Shown in pieces: positions 49,698 to 60,259 of a stretch of DNA of 64,000 nt (position 1 is the stretch's first letter; the number at the start of each line of letters is the position of its first letter). The position numbers and the translations under genes were made by a program. This DNA comes from Hetaerina americana. Lineage: Eukaryota > Arthropoda > Insecta > Odonata > Calopterygidae. Location of the stretch: positions 43,830,027 through 43,894,026 of the forward strand of contig JAKTNV010000010.1 of assembly GCA_022747635.1 (NCBI GenBank), in the 5' to 3' direction. The notes below the pieces were generated by a model. It saw only the letters and a program-made list of their open reading frames with translations. It made no database searches and had not been told where the DNA came from.

Positions 49698-49930
49698 TTA
49701 AATTCCAAGAAACTGCAGGAGATGCTCATCCGCTAATATGCATTTTAAAGCTTCTCTTACAGTTTCATGGAATTTGTCTAAGGTAAAAAAGCCTATGTGT
49801 TTAAAGTTTGCTTTAATCTCGTGGACTGTGGCGCGTCGCGCACGACTACGAATTCCTTTGACATTGTTTGTACGGTATTTCGTCTCAACATCTTGTTCCT
49901 TTAAAATCCCCAAAATTTCAGTGTTTATAA
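49698..49930 (+). repeat. SINE family B, older unit with collapsed palindrome
   Basis: At 49703-49747 it has the outer left-arm sequence of the palindrome at 49934 (GAAACTGCAGGAGATG, then CATCCGCTAATATGCATTT, with an internal gap). Next comes a remnant of the right arm (ACAGTTTCATGGAATTTGTC), then a 135-bp body at 49795-49930 that matches 50187-50320 in the same orientation. So it looks like an earlier copy of the same unit that lost the palindrome centre. Confidence 0.65.
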
Positions 49931-49933
49931 GGT

Positions 49934-50167
49934 CAAATGCCAAAGAAACTGCGGGAGATGCCGCAACAGTAACTTTTAACGGAGTCATCCGCTAATGTGC
50001 ATTTCAATGCAACAATTTCAGAGTGTAAAAATCATTCGCCTTGACTGGGATCCCAGTCAAGGCGAATGATTTTTACACTCTGAAATTGTTGCATTGAAAT
50101 GCACATTAGCGGATGACTCCGTTAAAAGTTACTGTTGCGGCATCTCCCGCAGTTTCTTTGGCATTTG
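49934..50167. repeat. Perfect 234-bp palindrome, no spacer
   Basis: Arms 49934-50050 and 50051-50167 are exact reverse complements over 117 bp, joined at GGGA/TCCC. The centre corresponds to the T arm of the tRNA-like heads downstream (CCCAGTCAAGGCGAATG follows both). It is therefore two SINE bodies joined head to head, each truncated within the tRNA-like head. It may be a recent foldback or an assembly artefact. Confidence 0.95.
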
Positions 50168-50325
50168 TCAAGATGTAAACACCATAAGTGTTTAAAGTTG
50201 GCTTTAACCTCGTGGACTGTGGCGCCTCGCGCACGAATACGAATGCCTGTGACATTGTATGTACGGCATTTCGTCACAACATCTAGTTCCTTTAAAAGCC
50301 CCAAAATTTCAGAGTTTAAGAGGAC
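50168..50325 (+). repeat. SINE family B body
   Basis: A direct repeat of 49795-49930 lies at 50187-50320, with blocks CTCGTGGACTGTGGCGC, GACATTGTATGTACGG and CCCCAAAATTTCAG. It leads straight into the tRNA-like head at 50326. A minus-strand frame through both copies shows similar peptides, reflecting the duplication rather than a known protein. Confidence 0.7.
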
Positions 50326-50398
50326 GCCTCGGTAGCTTAAGTGGCTAAAAGCACTCGACCGGATATTGAGGGATCTGGGTTCGTATCCCAGTCAAGGC
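50326..50398 (+). repeat. tRNA-like SINE head 1
   Basis: 73 nt with acceptor GCCTCGG against TCAAGGC (imperfect), D arm GCTT/AAGC, anticodon-like stem CTCGA/TTGAG with loop CCGGATA, and a perfect T arm CTGGG-TTCGTAT-CCCAG. Box A TAGCTTAAGTGG and box B GGTTCGTATCC are good. An extra A in the D loop, acceptor mismatches and the repeat context argue for a SINE head rather than a working tRNA. Confidence 0.7.
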
Positions 50399-50417
50399 GA
50401 ATGATTTTTATAAGGTC

Positions 50418-50489
50418 GCCTCGATAGCTTAATTGGCTGAAGCACTCGGCCGGATATTGAGGGATCCGGGTTCAGATCCCGGTCAAGGC
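50418..50489 (+). repeat. tRNA-like SINE head 2
   Basis: 72 nt folding as a tRNA. Acceptor GCCTCGA/TCAAGGC has one mismatch. D arm GCTT/AAGC, anticodon stem CTCGG/TTGAG and T arm CCGGG-TTCAGAT-CCCGG complete the fold. Compared with head 1 the T stem differs by a paired change (T-A to C-G), and the pairing is kept. Loop CCGGATA lacks T33; the formal anticodon would be GGA. A tRNA gene cannot be excluded by eye but is unlikely. Confidence 0.65.
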
Positions 50490-50519
50490 GAATGATTTTT
50501 ACATTCTGAAATTGTTTCA

Positions 50520-51059
50520 AAGATCTTCTTCGTTTTTACGGGAATCCTAGAAAATTCTTTAAATTATTCCCAGTTGCGTGCGGAGATAAGTTACTTAAAA
50601 ATTTTAACAAAGCAGTGTGGATTGTTTGGCGGGGGCTGAAAACAATAAAAAACATTTTCAAATAATTATTCATATTTCATTTTAGTTTTTAAATTTCGAA
50701 AATTGTATTCTTATTTCATCCATGCTCAAATTGAAAATTGTGGGGTTTACATTAATGTGATTGGTTACAAGCACGGTACTACTCATTTTATACCGAGAAA
50801 ACTTACGGAAACCTTCTAATTGATCATTTTAATTGTAAATGTCCGTAATTCCTACGAAGGCATACCTGATTTTGGCAAGTCTTTTCAATTTTATATGAAA
50901 ATTAAAAAAATAAACATTCGAAAAAAATACATTATATACATGTATTACACAAATCCGCAGTTATTTCTTAACTGTTCCCGCCATCGTTAATGATTGAAAC
51001 TACGTCGGCACTACTACGTAAAGGGCATCGGAATTGATCGCGCGGCATTTCATGAGGCA
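50520..51059. other. No recognised gene
   Basis: AT-rich sequence after the SINE array. Nothing recognised. Confidence 0.45.
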
Positions 51060-51355
51060 GGGGACTGTCGACAGGCAACGACCTTGAGAAGGGGCAGAGA
51101 AAGGAAAAGAGAGGGAGAGTTGGGTGGGGTGGGGGTTCAAAGCCGAGGGATGGCTCTTGGTCATGGGGATGGTGAGTCAACTCCACGTCCCTCTTCTTCC
51201 CCTCAAGAAAAGCTCTGAGAAAGCTCTCGCGCAGGGGGCGGCGCTCTCTCCCGCTGCCGTGTCTATTCCTCAACTCCCCCCCCCACTCTACCCCTCCTCT
51301 CCTTCGCTTGAGTCAATCAAAGACATCTGCAAAGTTGCGGGGGGGGGCGTGCGTG
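51060..51355. other. GC-rich purine/pyrimidine island
   Basis: G/A-rich then C/T-rich sequence with C and G runs near 51273 and 51341. Frames are open on both strands because of composition. Possibly regulatory; no direct support. Confidence 0.3.
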
Positions 51356-51599
51356 CGTGAAGCCCTATTTGCTCTTCCTTGATACGCTTCGGTGACGTAA
51401 TCCCCGCGTCGCAAAATTCATGCCCGCAAGAGAGGTTTGTGCAGAGTGCACGTGCTCCCGTACATCCCAAAAGACGCATGGGCTCATCATCCCGACTCCA
51501 GTTTTCTTTCTTCTTATAGGAATTCATTTCGGCACTTCGTGTAAGAGTTGAAGCTGAACAAATTAGTCTAACACTGGCCTATGTACGTGTGCATCCAGA

Positions 51600-51665
51600 T
51601 CCTCTGTCAGCGTGTGTGACAAGGGGGTAGGTTCAATACCAGGCCATCTCTGTCCCTGCCACTTA
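51600..51665 (+). repeat. Possible tRNA-like SINE fragment
   Basis: GTAGGTTCAATACCAGGCC near 51627-51645 resembles the box B region of SINE family A (AGGTTCAATTCCCGGGC). Box A is not clear. Weak. Confidence 0.3.
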
Positions 51666-54600
51666 TTATTTAAAGATCAGGGCCAAACTGGAAACCTATG
51701 AAATTAAATCGACGGCAATGTGTCTCGCAAATAATTTTGTATGCACTACGGTGTAGTAGCGGATCTAGACAACCTGCTAAGGGGGAAGGGGAATGTTTAT
51801 ACATATGAACTAAAATACATACATAGCCTTTTTCGTGCAATCAAAGTTGCAAGTCATGTCTAATAAGAAAGCAATCATACTAATTTTAGACACTTCAACG
51901 AGCCCTGCAGTGGATATCCTTGGGGAATAGCCGGTATTCAAAGCCGAAATTCCAAAACATTCCCCTAAGCGGGGCATGCCTCCCTAAATTTCGCCACTGA
52001 AACAGCAGCTACATGAACACAAATCCGCCAAAAAGGTGTCTGGTAGGTGGTGAAAGCACCCAGTGAAAATGGTGAGGGATGAGGGAGTGGGAGGTGTTTC
52101 AGTAATGTGGGAAGGGACAAAAAAAGGCAGCTTTAAATTCCTCAAAAGCACGAACAAGGTGGTTAAACCCACATCAATGTGTACACATATATGCATGCAG
52201 GTTCCAATCAGGCCCGGTGTAAAAGTGGTTGGGCTCCAATGATCGCCTTACACTCGGGCGCGATTTGAGACTCACTGTCGGAGTAATGCGCACAGTCGTG
52301 ATAAAGACATTCGTTCTAATTTTATGAAAGATTAATTCGAAATTACTAAGCTGAAAAACACCTAGGCTTTCTCCATAATGATAATCCTGATCAACATGTC
52401 TGCCCTCTATGATTAGAGTTTTGGACGCATGGTTAGAAACTAACGAGTTTCATGCCTCCTATTGTGAAAAAATACTTTCAGCGTACCTTTAAAGCTAGGA
52501 AAATTATTCGAGTTTAGAAAATTTCATCATGAAATGACGACGTCGTAAGCAGTGATAGAATAAACAGGGCCACGTCCAAAGGAAACCTTACGATGTTTTT
52601 TCAAGCTGAAAATACGAGTAGTTTAAATGGATTTGGATTTGGTGGGACTCCATATTACGGCTTAAATGTGGGTACCCGGTTGTGACACGCGACTCCGTTA
52701 TCTTCTTTCCCTACCTATCGTAATAATTATTGTTGATGTGCGCCTCCCTCGAAATGGCCATATCAGGGTGTCAACTAGCTCGATGATTTCGTCCCTATGA
52801 TCTGTCTACAACTCATCGAATTAAAACTTCGAAGATGATTCTGTCCATTTGCCTTGTATTTTTATGATAATATTTGCAGCGCAATTAATTAAGGAACTTG
52901 TATGGGTGCATAAATACTTTGACCATCAATTCATTGTCGGGTTACCTCCCCTAATTACTACTACTATCAATTAAAAAGTATTTATAGTGTACGCTACGTA
53001 ATGGCAAGCGAAGCGAAACAAGTTTACCAATTTTTGCGCGCAAGTTCTGAAAAATTATCTCTTATTGTTCATAATGTTGGCTATAACATCCCCATTTGTG
53101 AAGGATTTTTCTATTTCTACATGGTGCACCACACAAGGTACCGCCAGGGTTTGTGGCAGGGGGTGACTCATCACTAAGCGTGCGACATCAAAAATTAAGT
53201 TTTTCCTAATTATTAGTTGCAATGAATATGCAGGATAATTTAAATGATACAGATAATGTTCATCACAGATACGTGCATTACAGTATGTCAGTGTGTTATT
53301 CTTTTCTACGAATGAGATGAGCTGTTGAGGTCTGATGAAAGAATGATAGCCATTTGGAATAAAAGAGAAAAATAATTTTCCTCCAGAGCTCGTTCGGATA
53401 CAGTTCGCATACAGATTCTGATTCCTCATTGTTCGTGGGGAAAATGACATCCTTAATCTGTTCTACTGTTAATCTCTTCAATTCTCTTCCCTGGGCCTTT
53501 GCTTGGTATGCCTGCGTCGTCGTCGTAGATGCTTTGAAAGAAAATATTTCGAACAATAAGCCCCTTGGATGCTGTCTCCGCAAAATAACATTACCGTTGT
53601 GGTCTTCAAGGGACTCCATTCTTGCACACCCACCCTGAAAATTCTCAGCGTATCTCGCCGATCTACTGGAGTGTTATTTTTTAAAGATAGGTGAAATTGT
53701 GGCTTTGAGATTTGTAATTTACGGATGAACAACGCTAAAGACCATCTTTTATGTGCGTTATTTTCAGGTTCTTTTGGATCTTTTCTTTCTTTTGATATGT
53801 TTCCTCTGTTTTTTTTTCTAATGTTGAAAAAGGGGATTTCCCAACCATGAAGTGCACTCAAGGTTCGATTTTTCTTGCAAAAGATGTTTAACGATGATTG
53901 GATTTGACCAACTTTTTGCTCCGATTATATTTTACTATCTTTCAGCCTTAGACATCATTTTCTATGATTAGCGAAATGATTGCCGCTTTTAATTCAAATA
54001 TGGTCTCATAATGAAAAACTGTGATTTTCCCTTAATGTAATTGAATCATTTTAATTTTACATACGTTCACTGTGCCGAAGACTCAAACGCCCATAAATTA
54101 GATTTGAGAATGTTTCCGCGTCCAATTCAGTGAGATTTTTTGAATTCGCTTGAAAATTTTTATGTTGATTCAAAACAGCGTAATAGATGTGATTTCTCTG
54201 TTTTGATTTATGATTTCAAGTCATAAATTCGGTAGCTTGAAGCTAAAATTATTCCGGATATCTTGTCCCATTATGAAGTCCCATCTTAGGAAGAGAAATT
54301 GTACCTTTGATTTGCCAACTAACAAAAAAGGGGTCATGATGTGGTTAATAATAATAGCTAGACTAATATGCAACTGAGACATATCCATGTCGGTGAAAGA
54401 CTCGCATTAAAATTAAATAGAGTGTTCGATGTAATGAAAATTGCTTCTAATTGCGTTTGTAAAATTAGTCTTCATCACGGGTTACCAATCAGAGAAATGG
54501 TTTTTAGCAGCTCTCCTGAGAATCCTCTTACCTGCAAATAATTCATTTCTTCAAAATTAATTGAACCGACGTCTTCCCCATCTCCTGCTTCTCGTAATTC

Positions 54601-57600
54601 ATCCTTGGACTCCCTCTGTAATCTTTTCCCTCTATATTTCCTTCAATTATGGTCTTCAGCAAACTAACTTTCCTGGGGATGGTTCCAATTAGTTTCCTTA
54701 CCTTCTTGTGAGTGTCCTCCACGTGTTTACTGGAAGTCCTTCACCGTAGTTAGCAATCTGCCATTTCACAAGCATGAGATTTCTAATAACGTGTCAGCGA
54801 CTTGAAATTTGCGTGAATTTAATACTCTCTCCTAATAGTTGATTATTGCTCGTTCGCATCTTGCTTGAAAACGTACATATTATTAGATTATAACGCAGAT
54901 AAGTAATTTGAGTACTTTTCGTAATACTTTCAAGGCGCAGTTCCAAAAAAATAACTCTACTCACACTTATAACTTCACTCAGTATATTTCAAGAATGAAT
55001 TCCATATGTACCCTTTGTGCTGCAAATATATCGAAATCCTCTTCTGTATCCACATTCAAGGAAAGCGCCCTCGAAAATATAATGGAGAGAAAAATCCCCG
55101 TAGCACGCCCACCTCGCAGGAAAGACGGATATCCTCTCTTATTTCACGTCACTTGATCTACCATTTTCATTCGCTAACGTTCTCTTGCATCTATAAATAT
55201 ATTCCAGCGACTTCGGGCTTTCGTTATCGATACGGCTATTTCTGCTTTCACGGAATTTTATTTTCGGGAAAGCTTGCAAATCATATTAAGGGTTTCCATT
55301 CATTGCGGGTGATTTAGAATGCCGGCTTAAAAAATAAAAAAAACTACGCCTCTGGAGACCTTTCTTGCTCAATAAAAATTTCCCTGGGAAATTCAACAGA
55401 GAGCATGTTTTATGAGTTAATGCACCACTATAAGGAGATTCGCCCAATTGAAAATCTACTCGTTGATCCAATGGGAATCAAGGTAATTCTTCTAGCTTTT
55501 CATAGTAATCCATGGATTTGTGGGACCTGCGTCGGTTTTATACCTGCATGGAAAGTATTAAGTAGATTTCCAATACGGTGCCGTAAAAAGATCATTAGAC
55601 TTCCCTGGAATCGGAACCCGAATCATCCAGTTGTCTGGTTGCTATTGGTAATACTCACTTGGTCAATTACCGCGCATTGATAATTTTACTTACATCGATG
55701 AAGGTGACTTTGTTTAGTGTTCTTTTTGATAAATCCCTTAGAAATATTATTGAACGTGCCCCTGCACTGGAAGTGGCAAGGTATGGCTTTATCATCATCG
55801 CGAGTGTGGTTTATGAAGTGCGATTTGGTTACCGTGCTGACGCGATCGTGGATTGTTGAAGCGTTATCTTCACATCAATCCATTTTGAAGTTCGCCTTGT
55901 ATAGAGTTGGCGCGGTAATGTAAATGAATGATGTAACTGATGATCGCCATTTGGGATGCCCGAGCTGGAATAACGGTCAATCCTAGTGATTTTTCCCATC
56001 GCCACTTTTCCGCAAATTCTCGTGATAACTTTCGCGGAAATGCTAAATTGACAAACGAAGGAAAAGGTAAGGGGATGACTTGCCGGAGTGTAGTCGGAAA
56101 ACCTCTCACGGCCATCAGCTCACGTCCCGTAGTAGAGGGAACTTGCTGGGTGGGGAGGGTCTCGAAAGAACACATGGAGGAGGATTCTATTTCTGTATTG
56201 ATTTTGATCCGGAACCGCAAGCTTTCGCTCCTGTACGGCCTGGGTTATAGATTCCCATCAACAAGTGCCGCGGCTTGAGGCAATTCCGCGATACGCTAAG
56301 GGATAGCACTCGTGATCGGCCATCCCACTCTGGAGGGCACCGCCCTCACCACGCGAATCAACCACGAGTGATTTATTGAGAGCCAATCCCGTGGGAATCA
56401 AGAGGTGAATTCAGGAAATTTTGGAAATTTAATTTGATAAACCTCCAAAAAAATAGATTGAAAGAAAGTAGATGCATTATAATGATTATTCTATTTTCGT
56501 CTATCGAGTAGGGAAAATTATAGAAAATGACAAAAGTGTTTATTTTATGCTGAGAATCATTGAATTGACAGCAAATATAAATCTCCAAATATTTTTGCTT
56601 GTATTCAATTATACGAAACTAATGGAAAAAATAAATCGATATCCAATGCTGTCATTTTAGTGTGTACTTTGTTGCTGTATTAACATCAATTTTTGTTCCA
56701 ATACCTCCCAGAAATGTCAGTAAAGAACGTTTTGTGGCAATACATTATTTTGTGGAACATTTCCGAAAAATTACACCATTTAATAAATTTAATTTTGTGA
56801 ATATTCTTCGATAAAATGTCCCAGGTTTTCATTATAGTAATTTTCATCTAATTATCATTTTAAAATATCAGCAAAAATTATTTACGTTAGATTTTTATAA
56901 ACCCATACCCTTGAGATTTTATTTTTTATTTTAAAGGCAACTTGCTTTTTTAACTTAATTGGCAGAACTATAAATGTTTAACAAAAATTAGGTATTTTTC
57001 AGATATCTTAGACCATATATAAATCATCTTCGGATACTGTTGATCCGGGATGAAAATTGATGACTAGAAGAAGTAATCTTTAATAGCATATTTTCTATGC
57101 AAAATATTCTGGATGATTCAAATTCCGTCAGTGTTTCATTACCCGTTCGAAAATAGATAATTGTTTTGAGAGCTAAAACATCATTTGGTGTCTATGACGA
57201 TCTTTTAGTGGGCTCCCCGTTTCTTGAAAAACGGATCGTCCCCCATTCCTACCTCTGGCAAATATAAAAAATTCATTGATTCCATGGCTTTTGACTTTTC
57301 TTAAATAAGAGATTTTTTTATGCCGACGTGAATGCTATAAAACTCCATAATCGATCGTTTCATGAATCACTTTATGATCGAATTTCATACCGGATACTGG
57401 GATGACTAAACCGATTGGTGATAACCGAAGTGGTTTCGGGTTAACCGAAGAGCAGCAGCGAATAGGTTTTGGGTAATATCCAAAAAAAAAGTTTCAGTTA
57501 CCAATCCCGACCCCCGCTTAACGGTGATAGACTGAGATGCTTTTTCCTCTTTGCTTCCATCGCAGGCCAACGAGCGCCCGCGAAGCTCCCCTTCCTAGGT

Positions 57601-58289
57601 GCGACCGTTTTTTGAATGTTGAACGCCTGGATAATGATCGGCCTTCAAAGGCAGCGCCGCGTGGATTTCGTCCCAGTAACACATTTCCTCCGCAGAGCTA
57701 TCTCGTCGACCGTCTCGCCGATTATCGTGAAATTTATTCCGCGCGCTGAAGTTCGTAAAAAGGAAGAACTTGGGGAGTTCCTTCGGAAATGTGTACGCCC
57801 TTCGCTTCTTTTTTTAAGCGGTGGTAGTTTTATATGGCATTAATTTATTTTAGGCTCCAGAAGGAATGCTGTCTTGGTGTTCCTTCCTTAATCTTCGCCT
57901 AGGACTTGTTTAAAGAATGAGAATTTTCGGGGTTTAGCTATACTCCGTATCCTTCCGAAGCACATTTAAATTGCTGGACCTGCTTAGTCGGTGATCGCGT
58001 CCTCCATCAGACAGTCGTGTTCCCTATATCATGTTGTTAAAATTACGTGCGGCTATGGCAGATTCAACGTGAACTCTTTATTATTAAATTAGAATATCCA
58101 AGTATCGTCCATTTTTTTATCGAGTGCGTTAGATTTTAGTGATTTATTTTTCGTGGTTGCTCTGAGTATTTTAGATGCAAAGTATCCTTAGAAGTATTTT
58201 TATTCCTGAGTATTAGCCAGAACGACGTGACATCACAATCGAATAACGGGTTGATTTCAGGTGTGACGGTTTATCGCCTCAATTTTATA
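51666..58289. other. No recognised gene
   Basis: About 6.6 kb of AT-rich sequence with short frames. Overlapping frames near 53055-53861, 54908-55317 and 55405-55680 match no family. No RNA gene, microsatellite or interspersed repeat recognised. Confidence 0.45.
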
Positions 58290-58300
58290 CTGTGTGTGTG

Positions 58301-58349
<49 letters not shown>

Positions 58350-58372
58350 TTATTATATATATATATATATAT
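58290..58372. repeat. (TG)n(TA)n microsatellite
   Basis: TG units at 58291-58300, then TA to about 58372 with one GCTTAT interruption. Confidence 0.95.
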
Positions 58373-58570
58373 TTATTTAGTTTTATAGTATGAATATTTT
58401 TAATAGTCGTTTTGCATTTTTAAAGACTGATACTAGGTGGTTTGTTTATATTATCGTCTTCAATTTATTGCTACTTGATTCCTAACTTATACCTAATAAC
58501 TAAATAATATAAAAAATATACCAAAAGGTTTATTAAGTAACACGGACAATTCTACAGATGTCCACAGATG

Positions 58571-58638
58571 GCTGGTGTCCTAACACCCCCTACCGACCTC
58601 CCTGTTGTGGCGTAAAAGAGTAGGATGTAGATCTATAG
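58571..58638 (+). repeat. Dispersed repeat with CCTAACACC and TGTAGATC blocks
   Basis: GGTGTCCTAACACC is followed by GTAGGATGTAGATCTATA, the same order as on the minus strand at 14990-14921. Probably the end of an unidentified interspersed element. Confidence 0.5.
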
Positions 58639-59344
58639 AGGTCTAAAGAACTAATTTATATTAAATTCTTCAAACTCATCGTACAAACTTCCGAAAATTT
58701 ACACGTTCGTGCCCTTTCCAGTTCATTTTTATTGGGGTTAGTTTGCTGATTTCAAATAATTTGGATGCAAAAATGAGGTCCAGTTTGATAATTTTTTCGC
58801 TTGATGAAATTCGGGTTACTTGATCATCAATCCAACGCAAGAGTTGAGTGAAAATGCTGCGCCGAGTCGTGAATGTGTTTTGAAACACATGTATTTTACA
58901 AAATAGCAGTGCTCTATTAACGATTATTTTGGGAAGCATAGTTTTTCGTCCGGTTATCTAGTTCCCACTAAAAGTAATTAAATATGTTTTCTTATGTTTC
59001 ATCTTCAGTTTATAATTTTCATAAAACCTAATGTTATCTATTACTTTTATTTTAGGTTGATAGTATTTATGATGTTCCAATGTTGGCTTAGTTATTGGGT
59101 GTCGGAAAAATGAAAAAAACTCTTAGGACAGCGTTGCTACAAGTACATCAGCTATTGGATCATAGTGATATTTGATCAACAGAAATGTTGTCTTCTTACA
59201 GCCAAAGAGTGATGAAAGTATCCAGTGCCGAGAAATTTATAAGGCATGTCCATTCATTCTGGAGGTTTACATTCGATTATTTGCGTTTTTATAGATTAAA
59301 AACTCATTTCTTTATATATTATATATATATAATGTAAAAAAAAC

Positions 59345-59458
59345 TTAGCACTAGTGGACACAAACAAAAGCACAGAAACATACAAAAAAGACTCACTATT
59401 TTTCGAATTATGGGTGGTCGTAGCCACCTTCATCGAGGAAGAGAGGGATAGAACAGAA

Positions 59459-59460
<2 letters not shown>
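59345..59460 (-). repeat. Subfamily 3 hammerhead-like repeat between (TA)n tracts
   Basis: It starts CACTAGTGGACACAAACAAAA, as at 18388. It continues with AGAAACATACAAAAAAGACTCAC, comparable to the foldback arms at 18.1 and 26.7 kb, and ends at TTCATCGAGGAAGAGAGGG. On the minus strand the core region reads CGATGA, A, GGTGG, a short loop, CCACC, then eight extra bases before GAAAA. The extra bases and the altered first box mean it is degraded or diverged. TA tracts lie to both sides. Confidence 0.55.

Positions 59461-59461
<1 letters not shown>

Positions 59462-59529
<68 letters not shown>
59462..59529. repeat. (TA)n microsatellite
   Basis: About 34 uninterrupted TA units directly after the subfamily 3 repeat. 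Confidence 0.97.
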
Positions 59530-59533
<4 letters not shown>

Positions 59534-59613
59534 TATTAACAGTCATGCTCTCCAAATTCCGATAAGTTACTTGTATGATGTTAATTGCGACACATTGCTA
59601 GATATGTGCGAGA

Positions 59614-59641
59614 CATGCATGCATACATGCATGCATACATG
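59614..59641. repeat. 12-bp tandem repeat
   Basis: The unit CATGCATGCATA is repeated twice and followed by CATG. A short tandem with self-complementary GCATGC cores. Confidence 0.85.
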
Positions 59642-60082
59642 CCCTTCAAGCCGTTTCCATTCAAAGTCGGCAGCGCTGAAGCAAACCACATTTTAAGTTA
59701 TTTCAGGAAGCTCGCTCTCTTTTCCTAATTTCTCTTATGCGGCTGTGTTCTTGCACACTTCCTTCGTCTCGGTTCACATTCTTATATTGTTTCATGCACG
59801 CTCTTCTTAGCTAGTGTTTTTTTATAATCTCACAGATTTCTCTTCCAACCATTTCACCACAGATTAAGTATTTCATTCATTACATTTAATGTGACGTTTC
59901 CCTACCTAGATGGTTTCAAAATACATGGATGGATTCAAAAAGGTAGCAGCGTTATTTATAACAGTTCTTCACCGTGAGATTGCAAAATTGGAAAACTTTA
60001 TTTTTAACCTAATCAATGATTCCTACTAGAAAATATCATTGAGCATAATAATCATACTTAAAAAAGATTATCCATACCAAAA

Positions 60083-60259
60083 AGACTTTGTACTTTTCCA
60101 CAGATTTTTATTATAAGGTACCACACGTTTCACCGACTTGCGGCATCATCAGGTTCAAATTTGCTTAACAAACAGTGCGGGAATCTATACGCTCAGGATA
60201 AAGTGGGATATTATTATTGAGTAGAATATAATAAAAATCTGTGGAAAAGTACAAAGTCT
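60083..60259. repeat. Foldback repeat with perfect 33-bp ends enclosing a hammerhead-like motif
   Basis: Arms 60083-60115 and 60227-60259 are exact reverse complements, built around AGACTTTGTACTTTTCCACA. The 111-bp interior carries the minus-strand hammerhead-like motif at 60124-60156. The arm sequence recurs at 5011-5031, 5131-5145 and 28632-28650, so this is the cleanest copy of the family. Confidence 0.9.
60124..60156 (-). ncRNA. Hammerhead-ribozyme-like motif
   Basis: On the minus strand: CTGATGA (60152-60146), T, stem II GCCG/CGGT with loop CAAGT, GAAA (60131-60128), then CGTGTGG. The core boxes and stem II match the motif at 5083 exactly. The palindrome ACGT follows GAA, but the next base is G, which is not allowed at a hammerhead cleavage site, so this copy may be inactive. 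Confidence 0.55.

Noticed and set aside
49698..50304. Similar minus-strand peptides at 49698-49988 and 50122-50304 as a duplicated gene
   Set aside because: The similarity follows from the duplicated SINE body; frames are broken by the palindrome and match no protein family.
50418..50489. Functional tRNA gene with formal anticodon GGA
   Set aside because: T33 is missing, the acceptor stem has a mismatch, a near copy lies in tandem, and the sequence continues into a repeated body. A SINE head is the better reading.
52200..52270. Possible SINE with a box A-like GTGTAAAAGTGGTTGGGC
   Set aside because: No box B follows at a suitable distance and no copy was matched.
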